DNA of 64,000 nucleotides. Origin: Simiduia curdlanivorans. Its GTDB lineage: Bacteria > Pseudomonadota > Gammaproteobacteria > Pseudomonadales > Cellvibrionaceae. The stretch covers positions 1,178,001 to 1,242,000 of the forward strand of contig NZ_JAUFQG010000006.1 of assembly GCF_030409605.1 (NCBI RefSeq), given 5' to 3'. Below are positions 8,737-17,308 of this stretch, in pieces. The translations under genes and the position numbers were made by a program. Position 1 is the stretch's first letter. Each line of letters starts with the position of its first letter. Below the pieces are notes generated by a model. The model ran no database searches. It was given only the letters and a program-made list of their open reading frames with translations, and was not told the DNA's origin.

Positions 8737-9144
8737 CTACTTCTTAGGCTTAACGTACAACACCAAATTGTGATCGGTTAGCTCGTAGCCATGCTCTTCG
8801 GCAATGCGCTTTTGCAGCTCTTCAATTTCATCGTTATGAAACTCGATAACCTTGCCGCTTTCCAAGCACACCATGTGGTCGTGGTGCTCACCGCGATCAA
8901 TTTCAAACACCGAATGGCCGCCATCGAAGTTATGGCGCGTCACCAGGCCGGCTGATTCAAACTGGGTCAGAACGCGGTAAACCGTGGCTAAACCCACGTC
9001 TTCACCCTGCTCTAACAGCGTCTTATAAACCTCTTCAGCGCTGTAGTGGTGGGTGCCGTCCGATTCCAGAATCTGCAATATTTTCACTCTCGGCAAAGTG
9101 ACCTTGAGTCCGGCCTTGCGAAGTTCTTGATTTTCCGATGTCAT
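8737..9144 (-). CDS. fur: Ferric uptake regulator Fur
   Basis: 135 residues. Winged-helix DNA-binding N-terminus (LKVTLPRVKILQIL, HYSAEEVYKTLLEQGEDVGLATVYRVL) and a metal-binding, dimerising C-terminus with HHDHMVCLESGKVIEF and DHNLVLYVKPKK. Iron-loaded Fur represses iron uptake genes. The E. coli CxxC structural zinc site is not complete: only one Cys is present (CLES), and there is no C-terminal Cys pair, as in Pseudomonas-type Fur. Divergent from bamE across 72 bases, the common gammaproteobacterial arrangement. Confidence 0.96.
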   Translation of the reverse strand: MTSENQELRKAGLKVTLPRVKILQILESDGTHHYSAEEVYKTLLEQGEDVGLATVYRVLTQFESAGLVTRHNFDGGHSVFEIDRGEHHDHMVCLESGKVIEFHNDEIEELQKRIAEEHGYELTDHNLVLYVKPKK

Positions 9145-9216
9145 CTAGCATCCTCTATGCAGTGTCTGGCGAGTCCGGTATTATCCCCGTTCGCTCAAGT
9201 TTGTGGAACCCCTAAG

Positions 9217-9612
9217 ATGTATTCGCCCAACCGCTTCAACCTTACCCTCAAAGCCAGCCTGTTAAGCGCTTTGCTGCTCCTTGGCGGCTGCGGCTACTTT
9301 CAATTTCCCGGGGTTTACCGAATCTACGTCCAACAGGGCAATATTGTTACCGACGAAATGGTCAATCAGCTAGAAGCTGGCATGACCAAGCGCCAAGTGC
9401 GCTTCGTATTGGGCACGCCCTTGATTGAAGACACCTTTCACGCCGAGCGCTGGGACTATATCTGGACCTTAAAAGATCCCCATGGCGACACCCAAAAACA
9501 GCTGTTCACCGTGTATTTCGACGGCGATAACCTTGCTCGCTTCGAGGGTGACTATAAGAAGGGCCAAGTGCAAGAAGGCACAGACGCGGCACCGGAAGTA
9601 AAACCTATCTAA
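9217..9612 (+). CDS. bamE: Outer membrane assembly lipoprotein BamE (SmpA/OmlA)
   Basis: 131 residues from the ATG at 9217. The frame stays open further upstream, but that stretch runs into the divergent fur gene and lacks signal-peptide character. The protein starts with a lipoprotein signal ending in the lipobox LLLGGC, then GVYRIYVQQGNIV and the SmpA/OmlA fold (LEAGMTKRQVRFVLGTPLIEDTF, RWDYIWTLKDP). BamE is the small lipoprotein of the BAM complex, which folds outer-membrane proteins; this host has many TonB receptors and barrels as clients. Confidence 0.95.
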   Translation: MYSPNRFNLTLKASLLSALLLLGGCGYFQFPGVYRIYVQQGNIVTDEMVNQLEAGMTKRQVRFVLGTPLIEDTFHAERWDYIWTLKDPHGDTQKQLFTVYFDGDNLARFEGDYKKGQVQEGTDAAPEVKPI

Positions 9613-9644
9613 TTTTTATCGGCCCTTGCCTAGCCTAAAAACGG

Positions 9645-9965
9645 CTAGTCGGCATCTTTGGCCTTATCTGCCCGCTTGCGACGCGCCTCTTTCGGGTCGC
9701 ATATCAGCGGGCGATATATCTCTACCCTATCGCCCTCCTGCAACTCGTGTTCGCGCGCTTGCTTCATGCCCTTGGTGCCTAAACTTTGGCCAAAAATACC
9801 CATTTTCGCGGTTTCGATATCTAAATCTCTGAACACGTCGGTAATTTTTGAGCGCACCACCGCCTGAAACGCGGTAGTGCCTGGCTCCACCAGCAACGCA
9901 ATAATCTTCTGTTGATTAGGTAGCGCGTAGGCCACTTCCACCCGAATTAAATCTCTATCTGGCAT
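9645..9965 (-). CDS. rnfH: RnfH family ubiquitin-fold protein
   Basis: 106 residues, UPF0125/RnfH family. Motifs RVEVAYALPNQQKIIALLV, MGIFGQ, and the terminal DRVEIYRPLICDPKEARRKRA are characteristic. Beta-grasp fold; the cellular role is poorly defined. It follows ratA after 12 bases in the conserved ratA-rnfH pair, convergent with bamE. Confidence 0.93.
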   Translation of the reverse strand: MPDRDLIRVEVAYALPNQQKIIALLVEPGTTAFQAVVRSKITDVFRDLDIETAKMGIFGQSLGTKGMKQAREHELQEGDRVEIYRPLICDPKEARRKRADKAKDAD

Positions 9966-9977
9966 GGCTGTTTACCC

Positions 9978-10412
9978 CTATTGGCCGTATAACTGTTGTG
10001 CGCGCAAGCACAGGCTATCCACCTGCTGCGACGCCACTTTTTCGAAGAGTTTACTGGCGGCGACGGCTAATAAGCGACTGTCAAATTCGAAACACAATTG
10101 AAAAGACACCTTGCAACCCAAATCGCCCAAGGCCTTAAAGCGCCAATAACCGTCAAAATGCTTAAACGGTCCTTCGACCAGCTGCATGTGCATTTCATGG
10201 GGCGGCTCCAGGCGGTTCCGGGTCACGAAGCTGTGCTGGAACCCAGCCTTGGAAAGACTCAAGCGCGCGGTCAATGTGTGCTCATCCTGCGCCAAAATTT
10301 CCGCACCCGAACAACCCGCCATAAATTCCGGGTAGCGCGCCACATCATTCACCAGTTCATACATTTGCGCACAACTAAAACCCACTAGCGCGCTGCGCTC
10401 AATCGTCACCAT
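9978..10412 (-). CDS. ratA: RatA family ribosome-association protein (START-like fold)
   Basis: 144 residues from the ATG at 10412; the frame extends 13 codons upstream to 10451, but family members begin near IERSALVGFSC. The polyketide-cyclase/START-like domain shows YELVNDVARYPEFMAGCSGAEIL, a strong RatA signature, and PFKHFDGYWRFKAL. E. coli RatA was described as a toxin that blocks 70S assembly; relatives are related to coenzyme Q-binding Coq10, so either role is possible. Paired with rnfH; smpB, normally the divergent neighbour, is displaced by an inserted symporter gene. Confidence 0.9.
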   Translation of the reverse strand: MVTIERSALVGFSCAQMYELVNDVARYPEFMAGCSGAEILAQDEHTLTARLSLSKAGFQHSFVTRNRLEPPHEMHMQLVEGPFKHFDGYWRFKALGDLGCKVSFQLCFEFDSRLLAVAASKLFEKVASQQVDSLCLRAQQLYGQ

Positions 10413-10604
10413 AAAATGCATTCTTGTAATTAAGCGGGGTATTTTAGCCATTGCGCTCGGCTCAAGCCAGTGCCGACTTGTGGCAAAGACTGTTAAGATC
10501 GTCTTTTAGCGTGACAGTGATAGCGTCTGCGGTGCGAATTTACGCGTGCTAACGCGATGCAGCGCAAATCACATCCAAAAATAATGATGAAGAAGTGACA
10601 TATT

Positions 10605-12038
10605 ATGGCGGCATCTAGAGAGCAGTTTGGTTCCCGTTTAGGGTTTGTGCTTGCGGCAGCGGGGTCTGCGGTAGGCATAGGCAACTTGGTGGGTTTTCCC
10701 GTCAACGCGGCAAAAAACGGCGGTGGGGCTTTCTTGCTTATGTACGCCATTTTTGTATTTACCATCTGCGTACCGGTGATGATGGCCGAGCTGGCCGCTG
10801 GCAGAAACAGCGCCAAAGGCCCCTTGGGCGCTTACGCGAGCCTAACCAACAACAACAAATTTTGGAGTATTGCCGGTTGGCTCTCCACCATTACCCCATT
10901 CATGATCGCCGTGTTCTACACCGTTATCACCGTATGGATATTTGAATACCTGTATAACGCTCTCACCGGCGATCTGGCCGAGCTAGCGAAACCCGAAACC
11001 TTTGGCTCCTTTATTAACGGCGGCAATATCTTCATTCACCTAGCCGTGGTTATTGGCATCGTCAATCTCATTTTGGTGGGCGGTGTTAAAGAAGGCATTG
11101 AGCGCAGCGCAAAAATTCTTATGCCGGCACTGTTTTTAATGCTCATCGGCATGGTGATTTTTGTACTGACGCAAGAAAACGCCATGGCTGGCGTGAAATT
11201 CTATCTCATTCCGGACTTCAGTAAGCTCACTGGCCCAGTGGTCAGCGGCGCGCTCGGCCAGGCGTTTTTCTCTTTGAGCCTCGGCATGGGCATCCTCATC
11301 ACCTACGGCTCCTATATGGACAAACAGAGCTCCATTGCCAGCTCGGCCAAGATGGTCGCCATTGCCGACACCAGCGTCGCGTTTTTTGCCGGCCTCATGA
11401 TTTTGCCGGCGATTTTCAGCTTCAACCCGCAAACAGACCCCACTGAGCTATCGGACTCGTCGGTTAGCCTAATCTTCTCTTTTCTACCAAAAATATTTTT
11501 AGCCCTGCAGGGCAGCATCGGCTACTTTGGCGCCAGTGTGGTGGCCAGTGTCTTTTTTCTATTGGTCTTTTTCGCGGCGCTCACTTCTCTTGTTTCGATC
11601 ATCGAAGTCCCTGCCGCAAGTTTGGTTGACCAGAAGGGCTACAGCCGCAAGAAGTCACTGTTAGTTTTAAATTTGGGCATGATTTTGTTCACCATCGCCT
11701 GCACCGCCTCTTTCGGCATGGTCGGCTGGCTGACTGAATTTGTCGTCTACTCCGGTGCTAACAAATCCTTATTCGACGTGGTGTACGACGTGTTTTACGA
11801 CACTATTCTGCCGCTCAACGGCTTGCTCATTTGCCTGTTCGTGATTTATCGCTGGCAAAAACACAACTTAGATGCCGAACTCGAAACCGGTGACGACGGC
11901 TTCAAAGGTTCGTTCCTAGAGCGCTATATGCACTTCTCTTTGGGTACCTTCATTCCCGTCATCTTGGCACTGATTTTCATCAATACCGTGGCGATCAAAT
12001 TCTTCGGCGCGTCGCTCTTAGCCAGCATTGGCTTCTAG
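10605..12038 (+). CDS. Sodium-dependent transporter, NSS/SNF family (first copy)
   Basis: 477 residues, about twelve hydrophobic segments. TM1 has the NSS signature RLGFVLAAAGSAVGIGNLVGFP with the unwound-helix glycines, followed by KNGGGAFLLMYAIF. TM6 contains GQAFFSLSLGMGILITYGSY. The family couples sodium to uptake of amino acids or similar small molecules; the substrate cannot be read from sequence. A paralogue lies 0.7 kb downstream with smpB between them, suggesting duplication and insertion into the ratA-smpB junction. Bacterial members usually work without a partner subunit. Confidence 0.93.
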   Translation: MAASREQFGSRLGFVLAAAGSAVGIGNLVGFPVNAAKNGGGAFLLMYAIFVFTICVPVMMAELAAGRNSAKGPLGAYASLTNNNKFWSIAGWLSTITPFMIAVFYTVITVWIFEYLYNALTGDLAELAKPETFGSFINGGNIFIHLAVVIGIVNLILVGGVKEGIERSAKILMPALFLMLIGMVIFVLTQENAMAGVKFYLIPDFSKLTGPVVSGALGQAFFSLSLGMGILITYGSYMDKQSSIASSAKMVAIADTSVAFFAGLMILPAIFSFNPQTDPTELSDSSVSLIFSFLPKIFLALQGSIGYFGASVVASVFFLLVFFAALTSLVSIIEVPAASLVDQKGYSRKKSLLVLNLGMILFTIACTASFGMVGWLTEFVVYSGANKSLFDVVYDVFYDTILPLNGLLICLFVIYRWQKHNLDAELETGDDGFKGSFLERYMHFSLGTFIPVILALIFINTVAIKFFGASLLASIGF

Positions 12039-12060
12039 CTAAACACGCTTATCCCTCAGC

Positions 12061-12090
12061 AAGGTGCCGTCACCCTCAGAGCGGCGCCTT
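12061..12090 (+). terminator. Possible terminator after the first symporter
   Basis: AAGGTGCCG and CGGCGCCTT pair over nine positions with a 12-base loop. The T-run after it is short, so strength is doubtful. Confidence 0.4.
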
Positions 12091-12164
12091 TACGCCACGC
12101 ACAGCACCCACCACGACACTTTTATTATTAACCGATGACTCTGGCTCCCAGTCGCCAGCCTCTA

Positions 12165-12170
12165 TATAAT
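12165..12170 (+). promoter_or_regulatory. smpB -10 element (TATAAT) ten bases before the ATG
   Basis: A consensus TATAAT ends at 12170 and the smpB ATG begins at 12180, giving an expected transcript start at about 12177. No Shine-Dalgarno sequence lies between. The -35 region is weak. This would give a leaderless or nearly leaderless mRNA. Confidence 0.5.
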
Positions 12171-12179
12171 CGCGCCCCT

Positions 12180-12656
12180 ATGGCAAAAGCAAAGAAACCC
12201 CTCGACAACACCATCGCGCAGAATAAAAAGGCGCGCTTCGACTATCACTTGGTAGACAAGTTTGAAGCCGGTATTGCCCTGCAAGGCTGGGAACTAAAAA
12301 GCCTGCGCGACGGCCGCATCCAGCTGGTGGATAGCTTTGTCGAACTACACCGAGGCGAGGCTTGGCTGCACGGCGCGCTGATAACACCGCTGAATACCGT
12401 ATCCACCCATTTCGTGGTCGACGCCAAGCGCAAACGCAAGCTGCTGCTGAACCGGCGCGAGTTGGACAAACTACAAGAAGGCGTCAATCAAAAAGGCTAC
12501 ACCTGCGTCTGTACCGCGCTTTATTGGAAAGGCCACCTAGTCAAAGCCGCCATCGCGCTGGCCAAAGGTAAGGCCGAGCACGACAAGCGCAATGTGGAAA
12601 AAGAACGGGACTGGAACCGCGAAAAACAACGCGTGGTGCGAGATCACAACCGTTAA
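12180..12656 (+). CDS. smpB: SsrA-binding protein SmpB
   Basis: 158 residues from the ATG at 12180, matching the family start MAKAKKPLDNTIAQNKKARF. Conserved features include GIALQGWELKSLRDG, RIQLVDSFVE, AWLHGALI and the basic C-terminal tail GKAEHDKRN...WNREKQRVVRDHNR. SmpB delivers tmRNA to stalled ribosomes for trans-translation. The frame could extend 15 codons upstream, but those codons lie over the TATAAT box and do not match the family. The tmRNA gene itself is not in the window. Confidence 0.97.
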   Translation: MAKAKKPLDNTIAQNKKARFDYHLVDKFEAGIALQGWELKSLRDGRIQLVDSFVELHRGEAWLHGALITPLNTVSTHFVVDAKRKRKLLLNRRELDKLQEGVNQKGYTCVCTALYWKGHLVKAAIALAKGKAEHDKRNVEKERDWNREKQRVVRDHNR

Positions 12657-12747
12657 CTTGTGGATTTTCCCCGCTGAGCCGTTCTATACCTAACTGAGTA
12701 GACCCATTACCTACTCACACAATAATAACGGATAGATGGACGCGTTC

Positions 12748-14097
12748 ATGAGTGCACCTAGAGGTCAATTTACTACCCGCTTTGGTTTTATCATGGCTGC
12801 CGCTGGTTCAGCGGTAGGCTTGGGCAACATCTGGGGCTTCCCCACCCAAACCGCAAGCAATGGCGGCGCCGCCTTTGTTGTGGTTTATTTAGTGTTAGCG
12901 TTTTTACTCGCCTACCCAGCGCTCATGGCCGAACTGGTAATTGGTCGCCACGCCCGCGCCAACATCGTCACCGCCCTTAGTAGCCTGTCGGACAAACCCA
13001 TCATCAACAGCATCGGCCGCGCCACCGGCTTTTACGGCGTGATTGTCGCCAGCCTGATTCTAAGCTTTTACACCATCGTTGCCGGCTGGATGATTTGCTA
13101 CCTATTTGCCTCCGCCACCGACCTCGTCAGTGCCGATACCGCTACCCAATGGCTCACCACCGACTCCATCGACCGAAACTTATTTTCCAGTTTCATCTTC
13201 GCCGCACTCACCTTGTTCATTATTTCCAGTGGTGTGCAAAACGGTATTGAGAAATGGTCTAGCCGTTTGATGCCCGTGCTCATGGGCCTGCTCTGCCTGC
13301 TCATTGCCTACGTTGTCGCGCAACCCGGTGCCATGGAGGGTTTAAAAGTCTACTTGCTGCCCGACATGAGCCGGGTGTTCGAACCTTCGCTGATCATCAG
13401 TGCCATGGGCCAAGCGTTTTTCTCGCTGTCCCTCGGCGTGGGCACCATGTTGGTGTACGGTTCCTACCTTTCCAAGGACGACAGCCTGCCGCGTTTAGGC
13501 GCCATCGTCACCGTGGTGGACGTCGGTATCGCCTTTATTGCCGGGTTACTCATATTGCCCGCCATGTACGTGGCACAGCACGCAGGCGTCACAATATTGG
13601 ATGAAGCGGGCAACCTCATCGGCGGCCCAGACATGATCTTCCAAGTGCTGCCCGCCCTATTTAACACCATGGGCGGCGCCGGCGGCTTCGTTGCGCTAGC
13701 CTTTTTCGCGCTCATGACCATCGCCGCGCTCACCTCCTCTATCAGCATGCTAGAAGTGCCTGTATCTCTGGCGGTCGAGCGTTTCAATATTCGCAGACCC
13801 GTGGCCGCGATCGCCATTGGCTCGAGCATCTTTGCCATCAGTGCGCTGATTATCTTCAACTTCGGCACTCTGTTTGGGTTTGTGATCGACCTCACCACCA
13901 AATACTCCGAACCGTTACTGGGCGTTGCTATTTGTCTTTACTGCGGCTGGATTTTTAAGCGCAACTTGCTGCTTAAAGAACTCAAAGAAGGTCATGAAGA
14001 TATCGAAGACAGTTTGTTTTGGAAAGTTTGGCCGCTCTATGTAAAGGTGATTTGCCCACTGCTCATTTTGGCCACTTTTTGGCATTCGTTGAGCTAG
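12748..14097 (+). CDS. Sodium-dependent transporter, NSS/SNF family (second copy)
   Basis: 449 residues from the ATG at 12748; an in-frame ATG at 12736 is also possible, but starting at MSAPRGQF aligns exactly with the first copy (MAASREQF). TM1 RFGFIMAAAGSAVGLGNIWGFP is followed by ASNGGAAFVVVYLVLAF, and TM6 has GQAFFSLSLGVGTMLVYGSY. About twelve membrane segments. It differs well enough from the neighbouring copy to suggest an old duplication and a different substrate, which is unknown. A strong bidirectional terminator lies 120 bases downstream. Confidence 0.92.
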   Translation: MSAPRGQFTTRFGFIMAAAGSAVGLGNIWGFPTQTASNGGAAFVVVYLVLAFLLAYPALMAELVIGRHARANIVTALSSLSDKPIINSIGRATGFYGVIVASLILSFYTIVAGWMICYLFASATDLVSADTATQWLTTDSIDRNLFSSFIFAALTLFIISSGVQNGIEKWSSRLMPVLMGLLCLLIAYVVAQPGAMEGLKVYLLPDMSRVFEPSLIISAMGQAFFSLSLGVGTMLVYGSYLSKDDSLPRLGAIVTVVDVGIAFIAGLLILPAMYVAQHAGVTILDEAGNLIGGPDMIFQVLPALFNTMGGAGGFVALAFFALMTIAALTSSISMLEVPVSLAVERFNIRRPVAAIAIGSSIFAISALIIFNFGTLFGFVIDLTTKYSEPLLGVAICLYCGWIFKRNLLLKELKEGHEDIEDSLFWKVWPLYVKVICPLLILATFWHSLS

Positions 14098-14099
14098 AG

Positions 14100-14211
14100 G
14101 TCCGACACTTCGGGTCCCTGCAAGCTGCAAGGCGGGGGGCCTGGTCCGACACTTCGGCCCCCTGCAAGCTGCAAGCTGCAAGCTGCAAGCTGCAAGCTGC
14201 AAGCTGCAAAA
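14100..14211. repeat. Intergenic repeat: hairpin module plus about seven CTGCAAG heptamers
   Basis: Two copies of TCCGACACTTCGG occur (around 14101 and 14145). The second is enclosed by GGGGGCC and GGCCCCC to make a GC-rich hairpin, followed by six perfect CTGCAAG units and one partial from 14162. The same module occurs near 30.5, 52.3 and 54.9 kb. Confidence 0.9.
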
Positions 14212-14215
14212 GTTT

Positions 14216-14255
14216 AGCCATAAAAAAACCCGCAAGTGCGGGTTTTTTTATGGCT
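14216..14255. terminator. Strong bidirectional terminator
   Basis: A perfect 40-base inverted repeat with 19-base arms (AGCCATAAAAAAACCCGCA) around a two-base centre. The inner CCCGCA/TGCGGG stem is flanked by A7 and T7, so it can end transcription from the symporter on the plus strand and from exbD on the minus strand. Confidence 0.93.
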
Positions 14256-14264
14256 TTTCTTTAT

Positions 14265-14675
14265 CTAAATAGAATCACTTACCGGCATTAACGCCACTGA
14301 GTTAACTTTCGCCTCGCGTGCGGCATCTGCTACGGCCACGTACATTTTGGCAGTCGACTTTACGTGCGCCTGGATAACCACGGGCGAATCTGCGTTCTCT
14401 GCATGCATGCGTTCGATATTGGCGCGCACTGCGCGAATGTCCACCCGCCGCTGCTCCATCCATATTTCATTGTTAGCACGTACTTCGACGATTATCGATG
14501 GCGTTTCAGTGATTTCAGTCACTGGCGGCTGGTCCGGAATATCTGTGTCAATCACCGATTCCTTTACGAAAGAGGCGGTGACAATAAAAAAGATCAACAT
14601 GATAAACACCACATCCAACATGGGTGTTAGATCGATGTCGCCCGAATCTTCGGCTAGCGCGGCTTGTTTTCTCAT
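14265..14675 (-). CDS. exbD: ExbD/TolR family biopolymer transport protein
   Basis: 136 residues. One N-terminal membrane helix preceded by the family motif DIDLTPMLDVVFIMLIFFIV, whose Asp is the proton-path residue, then a periplasmic domain (DIPDQPPVTEITETPSIIVEV). ExbD works with ExbB to power TonB. No exbB or tonB is adjacent, so this is a solo copy; the host has several TonB-dependent receptors in the window that need such energisation. It is the last gene before the shared terminator. Confidence 0.92.
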   Translation of the reverse strand: MRKQAALAEDSGDIDLTPMLDVVFIMLIFFIVTASFVKESVIDTDIPDQPPVTEITETPSIIVEVRANNEIWMEQRRVDIRAVRANIERMHAENADSPVVIQAHVKSTAKMYVAVADAAREAKVNSVALMPVSDSI

Positions 14676-15016
14676 AGAACACTCCTTTGATTAGACGCTT
14701 TAAGCATAGATCAGCAGAGACAAGATCGAGCGGGAAAAACAGAAAGAAAAAACAAACAAATGTTTACTTGTTACTTAAATAAGACAGGGATATTGAATCG
14801 GCTTCGCAGGCAGCAAGTAAATAGTTCTAATCGAAACTGCGTAAAAAACCTATTCTCTTGATCAACCACTGAAGGCGTTTCCGCGAGGTAATAATAGCAA
14901 TTACTTGAACAAAAAATGGCCTCAACCTTTACATACAAGCTTCAAACACCCACAGCGGTCACCCTTGGCCTGGAGCTTGGGGCTTGAGGCTTGAGGCTTG
15001 AGGCTTTTCACTAAGC
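14676..15016. repeat. Gene-free stretch with short GGCTTGA heptamer array
   Basis: AT-rich exbD upstream region. At 14968-15006 it carries GAGCTTGGGGCTTGAGGCTT followed by two more GGCTTGA units, again a heptamer array whose reverse complement is TCAAGCC. No gene or clear promoter is visible in the rest. Confidence 0.6.
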
Positions 15017-15349
15017 CTACTTCTTATCCATCAAGTCTTTCAAATTGGCAAAAGGGTTGTGGGTCGCCGGCGCTATTTCTTTGGGCTTGGTTGAGCCATA
15101 GAGAATATGCTCGTGAAATTTGGCGTGTTCCATGTCGTGGCAATAGATACACAACAATTCCCAGTTGCTGCCATCGGACGGGTTGTTGTCGTGATTGTGG
15201 TCGCGGTGATGTACGGTTAACTCGCGCAAGTTGGAGTAAACAAACTCGCGGGTACAGCGTCCACACACCCAAGGGTACATTTTTAAGGCGCGATCGCGAT
15301 AGCCTTTTTCTTGCTGAAGATAACTCGATGGGGGTTTCTGAGAAGACAT
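15017..15349 (-). CDS. yajD: YajD family HNH nuclease
   Basis: 110 residues. HNH core with a treble-clef zinc site: CGRC near residue 30, LTVHHRDHNHDNNP, then NWELLCIYCHDMEH. This is the YajD pattern. Members are predicted metal-dependent DNases; cellular role unknown. It stands alone, with a helicase further upstream on the strand. Confidence 0.9.
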   Translation of the reverse strand: MSSQKPPSSYLQQEKGYRDRALKMYPWVCGRCTREFVYSNLRELTVHHRDHNHDNNPSDGSNWELLCIYCHDMEHAKFHEHILYGSTKPKEIAPATHNPFANLKDLMDKK

Positions 15350-15458
15350 AACCTAAGGCCTGTTCAGTATCACTTTGCGAGGCTTGCTAGTAACAATTTG
15401 TTAACGCTAAGCACAACACCTAGCGTTAATAAAATCAGGGGTATTAAGACTATTTAGC

Positions 15459-15698
15459 TTACTTTACGTTCAATTTTCGACACGCAGCATGTAAGTGCTC
15501 GGCGGCTTCGCGCCCGAGCGCAGTGAGGTAGCCACCGTCCACATGATCAACCAAACCCTTATCAAACAGACGCTTTGCGGCAGCGACAGATTCAGCGCTC
15601 GCCGCATTACTGTGCACTTTCAGCCCCGCTTGAGCGCTGCTCATATCAAATTGCAGCAGCAAACTAATTTCATCGCGCAGTTCGTTAGTCAAAATCAT
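15459..15698 (-). CDS. TIGR02647 family small protein
   Basis: 79 residues matching a conserved gammaproteobacterial family: LRDEISLLLQFDMSSAQAGL, KVHSNAASAESVAAAKRLF, HVDGGYLTALGREAAEHLH. The layout is that of a small winged-helix-like domain, but no function is known. It lies downstream of the DEAD-box helicase on the same strand (125 bases). Confidence 0.82.
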   Translation of the reverse strand: MILTNELRDEISLLLQFDMSSAQAGLKVHSNAASAESVAAAKRLFDKGLVDHVDGGYLTALGREAAEHLHAACRKLNVK

Positions 15699-15823
15699 AA
15701 ACGCCTCACTGTACGTTTTTCAACCAAGAGGCGCCAATAACATTCGCCCCACAGAACTCTGACATTAGCAGCCTTACTCCCGCATTGCCAAGTGATTATT
15801 TGCGCCCCTGGCCCGAGCCCTTC

Positions 15824-17077
15824 CTAGCGCTTTTTATCTTTTACCGCGGTAATTTTAGTACGAATGATTTTTGTTTGACTGGTCTTATTGCTGCGCTGCT
15901 TAGCGGGGGCTTTGGCCACCTTATCCATGAGCTGATCGCGCCCAGTGACTTCAAAACCGGGCATGCTTATGCGTTTAACTTTAGCGCCAATAAGTCGCTC
16001 AATATTATTCAGTGCTCGCTCTTCTTCGCGACTGACAAATGAAATTGCCTGACCCTTTTTACCGGCGCGGCCAGTGCGGCCAATACGATGCACATAGTCT
16101 TCGGCCAGGTAGGGAAGATTGACATTAACCACATGCTCTAAGCCATCGATATCCAAGCCGCGCGCGGCAACCTCGGTGGCGATCAACACTTGAATTTTGC
16201 CCTCTTTGAAATCTGCCAGTGCACGCCGGCGCGCACCGTGGCTGATATCGCTATGACACAAAGCCGCGGTAATTTTTTCTGCTTTAAGGGCCAACATTAA
16301 TTGGTCGGCCTGGGCTTTGGTGCTGGTGAACACCAATACCTGATACCAATTTTTTTCTTCAATTAAGGTGATCAGCAATTCCGCTTTGCGCCGCTCTTCA
16401 ACCGGATAGGCAACATGCTCAACGGTATCGGCTGTGGCATTCTGTTTCGCCACGCTGACAATTTGTGGGCTCTTCAACAGCTTGTTGGCGAGATTGCGCA
16501 CCGCCTGAGAGCTGGTGGCAGAAAACAGCAAGGTCTGGCGCTGCTTATTGGTATTTTGCAGCAGCGTGGTAACGTCGGTGATAAAGCCCATGTCTAACAT
16601 GCGATCGGCTTCATCCATCACCAGAAATTCCACCTGCGCCAAACTCACGGTGCAGGCGACCAGATGTTCCAATAAGCGACCCGGTGTAGCAATTAAAATA
16701 TCCACCCCGGCAGATAACTTTTTCTCTTGCGCACTGAGCTTGCCGCCACCATAAATTGCCAGCACCTTAAAGGGTAGAAATTGCGCGTAGGCCTTCACCG
16801 TTTCACCCAACTGCTCGGCCAACTCTCGCGTAGGCGTAAGGATAAGCGCGCGTGGGCTATTGGGCTGCGTGACTTTTGGCTTGTCGTGCATTTGCTGCAA
16901 GATCGGCAAGGTAAAAGCGGCAGTTTTTCCAGTGCCGGTTTGCGCATTGGCAAGCAGGTCTTTACCCCGGCGTGCAGGAATGATGGCCTGCTGCTGAATG
17001 GGCGTCATTTGCCGATAGCCACAAGCTTCAACTGCTTTTTGGAGATCAGGGGCTAAATCTAGGGAAGAAAACAACAT
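15824..17077 (-). CDS. DEAD-box ATP-dependent RNA helicase (RhlE-like)
   Basis: 417 residues. Q motif FSSLDLAPDLQKAVEACGY/TPIQQQAI, Walker A ANAQTGTGKTAAF, motif Ia PTRELAEQ, DEAD box VMDEADRMLDMGF, motif III FSATSS, and helicase C-terminal motifs ATEVAARGLDI and VHRIGRTGRAGKKG. The tail is rich in Lys and Arg (KTSQTKIIRTK) and probably binds RNA. RhlE-class helicases act in ribosome assembly and RNA decay. No operon partner is evident. Confidence 0.95.
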   Translation of the reverse strand: MLFSSLDLAPDLQKAVEACGYRQMTPIQQQAIIPARRGKDLLANAQTGTGKTAAFTLPILQQMHDKPKVTQPNSPRALILTPTRELAEQLGETVKAYAQFLPFKVLAIYGGGKLSAQEKKLSAGVDILIATPGRLLEHLVACTVSLAQVEFLVMDEADRMLDMGFITDVTTLLQNTNKQRQTLLFSATSSQAVRNLANKLLKSPQIVSVAKQNATADTVEHVAYPVEERRKAELLITLIEEKNWYQVLVFTSTKAQADQLMLALKAEKITAALCHSDISHGARRRALADFKEGKIQVLIATEVAARGLDIDGLEHVVNVNLPYLAEDYVHRIGRTGRAGKKGQAISFVSREEERALNNIERLIGAKVKRISMPGFEVTGRDQLMDKVAKAPAKQRSNKTSQTKIIRTKITAVKDKKR

Positions 17078-17308
17078 AGGGCGTCCTCGGCAAAACCAAT
17101 AGCTTCATATTCGGACGGGGATTATAGGGGGTTTTGCCCTGCGCCGTTAGGTAAAAGGCGAGGAGGACCGCAACCAACCTAAACTGGGTACTGGTTGCAG
17201 TGTTGGTTTAACTACTGGCGAAGCTGTTGACTGGTGCCTTAGCTGTGCCGCAAGCCCGGTGGCCGGTCCCCGCGCAGCATAAGCCCAACTCGGTTCGTGA
17301 GCCGTCAG

